Below, piece after piece: positions 1 to 5,711 of a DNA stretch of 32,724 nt. The notes beneath the pieces were generated by a model. That model made no database searches and was not told the origin of the DNA. It was given only the letters and a program-made list of their open reading frames with translations. The translations under genes were made by a program, and so were the position numbers. Numbering within the stretch: the first letter of the stretch is position 1; each line of letters opens with the position of its first letter. This stretch comes from an uncultured Alphaproteobacteria bacterium (lineage in GTDB: Bacteria > Pseudomonadota > Alphaproteobacteria > UBA7887). The DNA lies in the NCBI GenBank assembly GCA_902562525.1, contig CACETT010000013.1:1-32724 (forward strand). The letters run 5' to 3'.

Positions 1-1
1 G

Positions 2-175
2 ATTAGGGTTCCAAGAAGATTTATAACGCTCTCGTTGGCCAGTGTTGGGTTGCTGGCTGCGGCGCTTATCACTGAGCCGTGGCTCACTTTATCTGCCCTA
101 ATAGTGGCGTTTTCTGCTTCTATCCCCTTTTCTGCTTTGTCGTTTAAGAAAAGACAAGGAGAGGATGGATCATAG
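2..175 (+). CDS. pssA: CDP-diacylglycerol--serine O-phosphatidyltransferase, C-terminal fragment (runs off left edge)
   Basis: Only the last 57 codons are in the window, read from base 2 to the TAG at 173-175, so the catalytic CDP-alcohol motif is outside and cannot be checked. What is visible is a basic stretch (RVPRRFITL) followed by two short hydrophobic segments (about LASVGLLAAALI and LTLSALIVAFSASI) and a charged tail (FKKRQGED). This matches my memory of the C-terminal membrane end of alphaproteobacterial PssA, the inner-membrane enzyme that joins CDP-diacylglycerol and serine to give phosphatidylserine. The assignment is by resemblance of the tail alone. Another polytopic membrane protein is possible. 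The reading frame downstream of the stop is the same one that carries the DJ-1/PfpI fragment. Confidence 0.6.
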   Translation: MRVPRRFITLSLASVGLLAAALITEPWLTLSALIVAFSASIPFSALSFKKRQGEDGS

Positions 176-199
176 TGGGGTTCCATTTTACCCTCCCCC

Positions 200-217
200 G
201 TTTTTACTATTTCTAAA
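200..217 (+). repeat. 18-bp direct repeat, copy 1
   Basis: The 18-mer GTTTTTACTATTTCTAAA occurs here and again at 281-298, identical, with an 81-bp period. Both copies are in the same reading frame and would encode VFTISK. The second copy sits where the DJ-1/PfpI homology begins, so this first copy looks like a duplicated piece of that gene. Confidence 0.85.
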
Positions 218-244
218 TGCACCACGGCTCCCAACAAGGGCATA
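217..244 (+). repeat. 28-bp direct repeat, copy 1 (R1)
   Basis: A 28-bp sequence with core CCACGGCTCCCAACAAGGGC is repeated without mismatch at 1786-1813 in the same orientation. Its ends form a small inverted repeat (ATGC...GCAT) and the centre contains CCC/GGG. Here it lies directly after the first 18-bp repeat, inside the remains of the GlxA-like gene. I saw no further copies in the window. It could be an intergenic repeat element or a recombination site. The sequence does not decide between these. Confidence 0.85.
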
Positions 245-280
245 GAGAGCAGAAAAAATAATGACTCCGCTCCCCTTAAT

Positions 281-298
281 GTTTTTACTATTTCTAAA
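281..298 (+). repeat. 18-bp direct repeat, copy 2
   Basis: Second identical copy of the 18-mer at 200-217. It forms the left end of the recognisable DJ-1/PfpI homology. The 63 bp between the two copies contain the 28-bp repeat R1. Confidence 0.85.
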
Positions 299-763
299 CT
301 ACAACAAACTATCCGGGTTTCTGGTGGACTTCAGGTTCTCGCCGATTACGATTTCAAAGACAGTCCAAAAATTGACATTCTTCTCATTCCTGGCGGCCTA
401 GGAACCAGGTCACTCCTGCAATCAAAAGAAACCATCTTTTGGATTTTAGACACGGCTGAAGGGGCTTCGCTGATAACCTCGGTCTGCACAGGCTCTTTGT
501 TATTGGCGCGAGCGGGCCTACTCAAGAATAAAAAGGCAACTACGCATTGGGGGGCCTTAGAGCTACTAAAGAACGTCAGCCCTTCCACAAAGATCCTTAA
601 GGACCGGAGGGTCGTAGACGACGGAATAATAACTTCTGCGGGAGTATCTTCAGGAATTGATATGGCGTTTCAAGTTGTTGCGAAGTTGTTTGGAGATGAC
701 GTTGCCACCGATACCGCTAAATACATTGAATATCAAAGAACCACCGAAATCGTGCCTATTTAA
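281..763 (+). pseudogene. DJ-1/PfpI (GlxA-like glutamine amidotransferase fold) fragment, N-terminus missing
   Basis: The frame is open from the pssA stop (175) to the TAA ending at 763 and contains a clear DJ-1/PfpI domain. It shows VSGGLQVLADYDF, then the PGG loop (LLIPGGLGTRS), the nucleophile elbow VCTGSLLLARAGLL with its Cys, ATTHW, and the C-terminal GVSSGIDMAFQVVAKLFG segment. Family members normally start about 50 residues earlier with a strand of the type IAILLFDGVTLLDFAGP. That part is absent, and no ATG or RBS precedes the homology. The first usable start is a TTG at 497, after the nucleophile. The 5' portion has been replaced by the 18-bp duplication and R1. I read it as a truncated relic. 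Family members act as isonitrile hydratases, amidases or regulatory domains, and the original role here is unknown. Confidence 0.75.
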
Positions 764-847
764 AGCTCAAAGATTACGGGTTCATGGGCAACATTACCGA
801 AGAAAATCAAACATTAATACTCCACCAACTGACGAAAGGAAGAAGAA

Positions 848-1354
848 ATGAATTACAAATGGTTTGTTACAAGCATGGTCCTCGCATTCTTCCTATCTCC
901 CACTCTCACTCATAGTGAAGAGGCAAGCGCGACATTCGATGAGTTGATATATCGAGACGGTGTATTTTACCAGAAACCGGCCGGAGATACTCCATTCAGC
1001 GGAACAGTAAAAAAGGCTGGACAACAGTGGACCTTCGTGAATGGAAAAGCTGAAGGGCCTTACGTAGCTTTCCACGACAATGGCCAGCTGTCGTCTAAAG
1101 GAAGCTATTTAAATGGGGAAAGAGATGGTGAGTGGATCACTTATCATACATCAGGTCAGTTGATGATAAAGGAAACTCTCCAAAACGGGGAGCGGCATGG
1201 CATTTGGGAATACTACTTCATAAATGGTCAGCTAAGGGAAAAAGGGACCTACAAAAACGGAAAGATGGATGGCGACTGGATTGGGTTCAGTGTAAACGGG
1301 AATATCAATGAGGAGTATACCGGAAACTTTAAGGACGGCGTGAAGGTTAATTAA
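848..1354 (+). CDS. Secreted MORN-repeat (YwqK-type) protein
   Basis: 168 aa with a good signal peptide: basic start, hydrophobic stretch to about residue 22, probable cleavage near THS-EE. From about residue 55 onward there are successive MORN-like units of the pattern NGxxxGxWxxYxxNGQLxxKGxYxNG, for example HDNGQLSSKGSYLNG and FINGQLREKGTYKNG. These are typical of the YwqK family, often labelled toxin-antitoxin antitoxin in databases. A secreted protein of this kind is more likely a surface or periplasmic binding scaffold, which is inference. The RBS AGGAAGAAG precedes ATG at 848. The next gene follows after 3 bp, so the pair is probably one transcript. Both lie between the two copies of the 28-bp repeat. 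Confidence 0.8.
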   Translation: MNYKWFVTSMVLAFFLSPTLTHSEEASATFDELIYRDGVFYQKPAGDTPFSGTVKKAGQQWTFVNGKAEGPYVAFHDNGQLSSKGSYLNGERDGEWITYHTSGQLMIKETLQNGERHGIWEYYFINGQLREKGTYKNGKMDGDWIGFSVNGNINEEYTGNFKDGVKVN

Positions 1355-1357
1355 AGA

Positions 1358-1750
1358 GTGAAGAAGCTGGCGTTATTTATCGGATTATTTGTTTCTGCAG
1401 CAATCTCTTCTCCAACTTTTGCAGATTGGGCGAGGATCGCGGAGAATACAACTGGCAACACCTTCTATGTGGACTTTCAAAAAATCCGCCAAACAGATGG
1501 GTATGTTTATTTTTGGCTACTAAATGATTATGGCAGCGAAAGCGAATGGGGTTATTTATCTTCCACAGCATATGTACAAGGAGACTGCAACTTATTTAGG
1601 TATAAGAATTTGACTTGGTCTATCTATAAACAACCGATGGGTGTTGGCGATAATCCTGTCTCAATCAAACCCCCAGATGAATGGCTGCACCCCTCTTCCA
1701 ACCAATCAGACGAAATCATATTGGAAATCATCTGCAAGGGAAGAAGTTAG
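1358..1750 (+). CDS. Secreted surface-adhesin-E-like small protein
   Basis: 130 aa, starting with GTG at 1358, 3 bp after the MORN gene stop, so translation is probably coupled. A signal peptide is clear (MKKLALFIGLFVSAAISSPTFA). The mature part begins DWARIAENTTGNTFYVDFQKIR and has WLLNDYG, a YVQGDC block with Cys, and a second Cys near the C-terminus (EIICKG), which could form a disulphide. This pattern resembles the surface-adhesin protein E family, small exported proteins with an N-terminal W and conserved Y-V-D. In most bacteria the function of such proteins is unproven. I call the family from pattern only. No partner toxin, secretion gene or receptor is visible next to it. Confidence 0.6.
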   Translation: MKKLALFIGLFVSAAISSPTFADWARIAENTTGNTFYVDFQKIRQTDGYVYFWLLNDYGSESEWGYLSSTAYVQGDCNLFRYKNLTWSIYKQPMGVGDNPVSIKPPDEWLHPSSNQSDEIILEIICKGRS

Positions 1751-1785
1751 ATAATATCACCTAGTCTACCTATTGCCTGGCCCTT

Positions 1786-1813
1786 ATGCACCACGGCTCC
1801 CAACAAGGGCATA
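1786..1813 (+). repeat. 28-bp direct repeat, copy 2 (R2)
   Basis: Identical to 217-244. Here it stands in the intergenic gap after the adhesin-E-like gene. The flanks add a potential stem, GCCCTT (1780-1785) with AAGGGC (1805-1810), that copy 1 lacks. There is no T-run after it, so it is not a typical terminator. Confidence 0.85.
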
Positions 1814-1893
1814 TAACTGACTTAGAGAAATCTGCCTATAAACCCTGCAATTAATTGCCGTGGCACCCACAAAGTTCCACTAGAATTGCGATT

Positions 1894-2409
1894 CTAGTTC
1901 CTCTTCCACTGGCACGTACTATAAGTAACAAGTTTGTTGTCAGGTAAATAATCAACGTAATACTCGCAACTACCTATTATCCCCTCATATTTCCCAGTGC
2001 CCCCGGGTATCTCTTGGCGACCTGTACCACCTCCCCCAACTGATTGGTCACCGGCGCTTCTTCGCGCAATGTTATACCACTGATCTCCCGCAGAGTCGGT
2101 TATTACGCCTGATGCCTCCAAGGCAATGCCGGTTGCAGATTTCTTAACGTAAACCGCACTCGCAAGGGTGCTACTAGAATTTAATTCGAACGGGCCGCCA
2201 GTGCTCTCGGTTATTGTTACAGTACCATCGAGCGTTCCCACCCGCACCACGGTGCCCATAATTTCCACCGCAGCAAAGTCGGTCACCGCGCTCAGAATGG
2301 CCTTAAAACTACCACTATTAGCCTCATGATCGGCCAGAGCCGTCTGAGCGGCAAACAAAACGCCCACCACACACATGACCAGGCCCCACATTTTTTTCCT
2401 AATTGGCAT
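1894..2409 (-). CDS. Secreted hypothetical protein
   Basis: 171 aa on the minus strand with ATG at 2409 preceded by a strong GGGAGAGG. A signal peptide covers about residues 1-26 (cleavage near ALA-DH). The mature protein is rich in Gly, Ser and Thr and in short beta-strand patterns. It ends with GGTGKYEGIIGSCEYYV and CQWKRN, where two Cys could pair. The GTGKYxGIxG motif recalls allene-oxide-cyclase/dirigent-like barrels, but this is a weak resemblance and I assign no function. It stands alone: the adhesin-E-like gene converges on it across R2, and a 395-bp gap lies upstream. No operon partner is visible. Confidence 0.7.
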   Translation of the reverse strand: MPIRKKMWGLVMCVVGVLFAAQTALADHEANSGSFKAILSAVTDFAAVEIMGTVVRVGTLDGTVTITESTGGPFELNSSSTLASAVYVKKSATGIALEASGVITDSAGDQWYNIARRSAGDQSVGGGGTGRQEIPGGTGKYEGIIGSCEYYVDYLPDNKLVTYSTCQWKRN

Positions 2410-2804
2410 CTACCCTCTCCCAGAACATCAATCCTAGTTACATAACCTGCACCATTATGCTACACGGTGTGATCCACTCATTAGACGATCTCCCTAATAA
2501 TGTCGATTGAAAGTTGTGGGCTACGAGAAGTAAGTGGGGCAAAAATTCTAGAACTTGAGAATTTATGCCAATAAATTGGCACGAATTTAAGAAAATAAAC
2601 TGATGCGCTGGGAGCTGTTTGTGTTAAAACTCCCTGGTTATCGCAGATGCAAGCAAATGTGGGCAACAGTCTAACCTGAATTGATGAAGTGTAGCCGTTG
2701 TGGCTGTGATCCAGTCAAGCGGTTTGAAAGATCTGAGATAGCTGGTCTTCCCTCGACGCTCTTGGCGTGAGATTATTTTTTAACTTTATTATAGGTCAAC
2801 GGTT
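2410..2804. other. Gene-free stretch of 395 bp with palindromes
   Basis: This divergent intergenic region lies between the secreted hypothetical gene (minus) and the SbmA/BacA-like gene (plus). Short ORFs here have no family resemblance. It holds a cluster of palindromes at 2543-2581, listed separately, and a short AGCC-GTTGT-GGCT hairpin near 2690. I found no tRNA, no clear sigma70 promoter with both boxes, and no insertion-sequence ends. Confidence 0.6.
2543..2581. promoter_or_regulatory. Paired palindromes, candidate operator
   Basis: Two perfect inverted repeats lie back to back: AAATTCT-8 nt-AGAATTT (2543-2564) and TGCCAATAAATTGGCA (2566-2581), which is a 7-bp palindrome around AA. A further GAATTT follows. 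The TGCCAAT/ATTGGCA symmetry is typical of a dimeric regulator site. It is about 220 bp from the SbmA/BacA-like start and about 135 bp from the divergent gene, so either could be the target. The function is inferred. Confidence 0.4.
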
Positions 2805-3854
2805 ATGGTGCGATCTTTTTATAAGACCAAGGAATGGGCACTTTGGGCGTATGGTGGCGGCGCCCTCCTTATTCTATCTATCTGGGTCCAGGTTCAGCTG
2901 TCCGTCGCATTCAATGATTGGTATAAAGGATTTTATGATCTTCTCCAAAAATCGGGGGATTTCGTAGAAAACCCCCAGGAGGGGTTGACTATCTTCTACC
3001 AACAACTCGTATCGATTGACTATGTGAGAGATGGTTTCAATGGGGCCCCTTCATTCCTTGAAATCGCTATTCCCTATATACTTCTGATGACTCTGACATC
3101 CTGGTTTACGCAGGTGTACGGCTTGCGGTGGCGACAGGCTATGACCTGGGGATATATTCCCAGATGGAGAAATGTCGAACAAGAAATTGAGGGTGCCTCT
3201 CAAAGAATACAAGAAGATTGCAACCGGTTTGCGCGAATTATTGAGTCTCTAGGATTGCAGATCGTGCGCGCCATTATGACCCTAGTCGCTTTTATACCCA
3301 TTCTCTACGGGTTGAGTGACAAAGTGGACGTACCTTATTTTCGAGAGGTTGAGGGTTCGTTGGTCTGGGGGGCCTTAATTGTTTCCATCGGCGGGTTGAT
3401 CATTTCGTGGTTTGTGGGATGGAAGCTGCCCGGCCTAGAATACAATAACCAGAAGGTTGAGGCGGCATTCAGAAAGGACCTGGTCCTGGGAGAGGACGAC
3501 AAAGTTAATTATGCGCAGCCAGAAAATTTATGGGAATTATTCTTGGGGATACGATTTAATTATCACCGCCTATATTTGCATTATTCTTACTTTAATGTTT
3601 GGGTCCATACGTATGACCAAGTAATGATACTAGCTCCCTACCTTCTAATGGGGCCGGGTCTCTTTACTGGTATCGCGAGCTTGGGGGTTATGATGCAAGT
3701 AGGCAATGCCTTCCAAAAAGTCCATGGTGGATTTGCACTATTTTTGCATAACTGGACCACTATTACTGAATTGCGATCTATTTGGAAACGGCTTAAGGAA
3801 TTTGAAATGAACCTGGAACGTTATGAAAAGGGTGCAAGTGTCCAGCCGGTTTAA
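2805..3854 (+). CDS. SbmA/BacA-family peptide transporter, short form
   Basis: 349 aa inner-membrane protein. Family SbmA/BacA (PF05992) imports peptides such as microcins and Bac7 using the proton gradient and is important in alphaproteobacterial symbionts and pathogens. Visible family blocks are RWRQAMTWGYIPRW, EGASQRIQEDCNRFARIIESLG, LPGLEYNNQKVEAAFRKDLV followed by LGEDD, and a final NWTTITELRSIWKRLKEFE. Hydrophobic segments lie near residues 12-35, 85-105, 150-172, 188-212 and 285-312. Compared with E. coli SbmA (about 406 aa), roughly 57 N-terminal residues, including one membrane segment, are absent. The protein begins where the second segment of SbmA starts. The ATG at 2805 has only a weak AGG upstream. 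There is no ABC ATPase domain, so it is not a BclA/Rv1819c type. Confidence 0.85.
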   Translation: MVRSFYKTKEWALWAYGGGALLILSIWVQVQLSVAFNDWYKGFYDLLQKSGDFVENPQEGLTIFYQQLVSIDYVRDGFNGAPSFLEIAIPYILLMTLTSWFTQVYGLRWRQAMTWGYIPRWRNVEQEIEGASQRIQEDCNRFARIIESLGLQIVRAIMTLVAFIPILYGLSDKVDVPYFREVEGSLVWGALIVSIGGLIISWFVGWKLPGLEYNNQKVEAAFRKDLVLGEDDKVNYAQPENLWELFLGIRFNYHRLYLHYSYFNVWVHTYDQVMILAPYLLMGPGLFTGIASLGVMMQVGNAFQKVHGGFALFLHNWTTITELRSIWKRLKEFEMNLERYEKGASVQPV

Positions 3855-3936
3855 AAAACAATAATCTGTCCTAACCGACTTACCTTTCATAGAAGGTGAA
3901 GGTCCTCTTTTGGCGAATAAGGAGTAGTGGTTTAAA

Positions 3937-4608
3937 ATGCTAAATGTTGACGACGCGATTTTAAGTCGCAGGTCTGTTCGCGCCTTTAGGCCGGACCCCG
4001 TATCCCAAGAAACTGTCGCCCATATATTGGAGGTTTCATCAAGGGCGCCTAGCGGCACAAACACACAACCCTGGAAGGTTCATGTCCTTACTGGGAATTC
4101 TTTGAAGCGAGTTTCCGAGTCCGTACTTACAGCATTCCGTGAGGAGCCGGCCACGCACACTAATGATAGGCCCCACTATATGGAGAAATGGCGTGATCCA
4201 TATCTGGCTCGACGCAGAAAAGTTGGGTGGGATCTCTACAACCTCATGGGAATCAAGAGAGGCGAGCGCGAGAAAACACAGCAATTTCACTCCGAAAATT
4301 ACCGATTTTTTGGTGCACCTGTAGGCTTACTTTTTACCATTGATCGGGATATGGGTTGGATGAGCTGGTTAGATTATGGGATGTTTATACAAAATATCTG
4401 TATTGCCGCTAGGGGACAGGGGCTACACACGTGCCCACAGGCATCTTGGGGCCAATATCACAAGATTCTTGAGAAAGAGCTCGAGCTCGTGGAGCCTGAG
4501 ATGGTCCATGTTGGCATGAGCCTCGGATATGAGGATACGAGCGCCCTGCCAAATAAGTTGGAAACCGTTCGTGAACCCATATCAGCATTTGCAGTTTTCC
4601 ACACTTAA
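3937..4608 (+). CDS. Nitroreductase-family flavoprotein
   Basis: 223 aa, ATG at 3937 with GGAG about 13 nt upstream. The N-terminus has the FMN-binding signature of the family, AILSRRSVRAFRPDPV, then SSRAPSGTNTQPWKVHVLTG. The C-terminal part has GLHTCPQASWGQY and VHVGMSLGYED, the usual second FMN/dimer region. Such enzymes are cytosolic homodimers that reduce nitro compounds, quinones or enoates with NAD(P)H. The substrate cannot be read from sequence. It lies 82 bp downstream of the SbmA/BacA-like gene on the same strand. Whether they share a transcript is unclear because the gap has no obvious terminator or promoter. Confidence 0.88.
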   Translation: MLNVDDAILSRRSVRAFRPDPVSQETVAHILEVSSRAPSGTNTQPWKVHVLTGNSLKRVSESVLTAFREEPATHTNDRPHYMEKWRDPYLARRRKVGWDLYNLMGIKRGEREKTQQFHSENYRFFGAPVGLLFTIDRDMGWMSWLDYGMFIQNICIAARGQGLHTCPQASWGQYHKILEKELELVEPEMVHVGMSLGYEDTSALPNKLETVREPISAFAVFHT

Positions 4609-4915
4609 TGGAAGAGCCACGACAGATTGAGCTATAATTTCCTGAACTTGTAAAATACCCCGAAATAGGTCCGTTTTCTGCTAACCAGCCGAATTTATCC
4701 ATAATTATCTGCAATTATATCAATAATTATGAAGGTTATGCTTGTTTTTATGGTTTTAACTGTCCATATAGGCTTAATCAGATCTTCGAAGCCTGGGCGT
4801 GTCCTGCTTTGTCACGCCGACTAAAGCACTAAATACTCCATGCACATCGTTGAACTGTTTTTTGAGATCCGCCTTAAGAAAGGCGGAAAATAAACATTAT
4901 GTAGAGGAACTATCG
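4609..4915. other. Gene-free leader region of the cold-shock gene
   Basis: About 307 bp without a credible gene. The central part (about 4695-4760) is very AT-rich and contains ATAATTAT twice (4701-4708 and 4723-4730), a likely promoter area. The 3' part probably forms the 5' untranslated leader of the downstream cold-shock gene. The long ORF opening at 4799 merely extends the cold-shock frame upstream and lacks family resemblance there. Confidence 0.5.
4869..4886 (+). promoter_or_regulatory. Leader hairpin upstream of cspA-type gene
   Basis: A perfect 7-bp stem CCGCCTT-AAGA-AAGGCGG ends 29 nt before the cold-shock ATG. It is not followed by a T-run, so it is not a plain terminator. Structured leaders are known to control cspA mRNA stability and translation with temperature. 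That this hairpin does so is inference. Confidence 0.45.
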
Positions 4916-5125
4916 ATGGCTACAGGAACCGTGAAGTGGTTCAACCCAGTAAAGGGTTATGGATTTATAACTCCGGATGAGGGCGGGCAAGACGCCTTTG
5001 TTCACATTTCTGCTGTTGAGCGGGCTGGATTGTCCACACTTCAGGAGGGTCAAAAGGTCAATTTCGATCTTGAGGCCGGACGAAATGGCAAAAGTTCAGC
5101 TGAGAATCTAACGATTGCAGAGTGA
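4916..5125 (+). CDS. cspA: Cold-shock protein, CspA family
   Basis: 69 aa, the normal single-domain length. RNP1 (KGYGFI) and RNP2 (DAFVHIS) are intact, with the usual start MATGTVKWFNPVKGYGFI. It is a small OB-fold RNA/DNA chaperone that melts RNA structure in the cytoplasm. The ATG at 4916 was chosen over the longer track ORF (4799) because family proteins start at M-A-T-G-T-V and AGAGGAAC precedes it. It appears monocistronic, with a hairpin in the leader and a hairpin after the stop. The paralogue number (CspA, CspC, CspE) cannot be told apart, so the symbol is generic. Confidence 0.93.
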   Translation: MATGTVKWFNPVKGYGFITPDEGGQDAFVHISAVERAGLSTLQEGQKVNFDLEAGRNGKSSAENLTIAE

Positions 5126-5143
5126 CTTAGTGCTTATTACCGT

Positions 5144-5175
5144 GGGAGGACCGCCTTGGTTGGCGGGCCTCTCCC
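5144..5175 (+). terminator. Probable terminator after cspA
   Basis: GC-rich imperfect stem GGGAGGACCGCC / GGCGGGCCTCTCCC around a TTGGTT loop, 18 bp after the cspA stop. The following tract (GGTTTAAAACTTGTT) is only modestly T-rich, so termination strength is uncertain. Confidence 0.6.
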
Positions 5176-5297
5176 GGTTTAAAACTTGTTCTAAAGGCCA
5201 GCCGCCTTCGATTTAATCTCCATTTATTTTGGGACCAAAAGAATCTCGCGTCCCTAACTGGTTCTCAAGTTAAGAGTATCCATCCTTCTTACATTGT

Positions 5298-5621
5298 TTA
5301 CTGGGCAGTCGACTTTTTTGTTGGAACCACCCGTTTCACCACAATCTTATCCCGATGAATGAGCTTACCCACCCGCGGCCCTATATCGTTGACCCAATGA
5401 GGGTCTTCGTAGACAGCTTTATAGAGGCGCACTCTCTCCTTCTCTGTATTAAAGCGTCGCAGCCACACGTAAACACTCTCATCCGTCTCTCCTCTATACG
5501 AGCCAGTTATCACCATGCCTTTAGAAACCTGGAACGGGATAATTTCGGATTCCATTACTTTAAGCCACTCATCCATTTTACCACGGCGAATTTTATATTG
5601 TCGTATTTCGTAAAAAGCCAT
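5298..5621 (-). CDS. NIPSNAP-family protein
   Basis: 107 aa on the minus strand with a very strong RBS (GGGAGGAG, 6 nt before ATG). The pattern YEIRQYKIRRGKMDEWLKVMESEIIPFQ followed by YVWLRRFNTEKERVRLYKAVYED is the ferredoxin-like NIPSNAP fold (PF07978), related to stress-responsive dimeric alpha-beta-barrel proteins. Its biochemical role in bacteria is not established, though family members often sit beside catabolic genes. Here it follows the acyl-CoA carboxylase gene in the same direction after about 90 bp, which may mean co-transcription. Confidence 0.8.
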   Translation of the reverse strand: MAFYEIRQYKIRRGKMDEWLKVMESEIIPFQVSKGMVITGSYRGETDESVYVWLRRFNTEKERVRLYKAVYEDPHWVNDIGPRVGKLIHRDKIVVKRVVPTKKSTAQ

Positions 5622-5711
5622 TATTTACTCCTCCCATAGGTGCAAGTTACTTTCTTATAGCATCTGAAAATTTCAAACAAAGTATTCAGGTTTTCCTAGT
5701 ACGCAACGAAA

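Noticed and set aside
217-244. The 28-bp repeat as an integron attC site
   Set aside because: The RYYYAAC and GTTRRRY core sites are not met (the AAC is preceded by TCCC) and no integrase gene is in the window.
200-298. The 18-bp duplication as a plain target-site duplication of an insertion
   Set aside because: The gene sequence that should precede the first copy is absent, and the 63 bp in between have no terminal inverted repeats or transposase.
497-763. Track ORF with TTG start as an intact gene
   Set aside because: It starts after the nucleophile elbow of the DJ-1/PfpI fold, so it cannot be a functional domain on its own.
1780-1810. GCCCTT/AAGGGC stem at the second 28-bp repeat as a terminator
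   Set aside because: The loop is 19 nt and no T-run follows on either strand.
4409-4714. Minus-strand ORF over the nitroreductase end and the cspA leader
   Set aside because: It is a shadow of the nitroreductase gene with no recognisable domain and no RBS.
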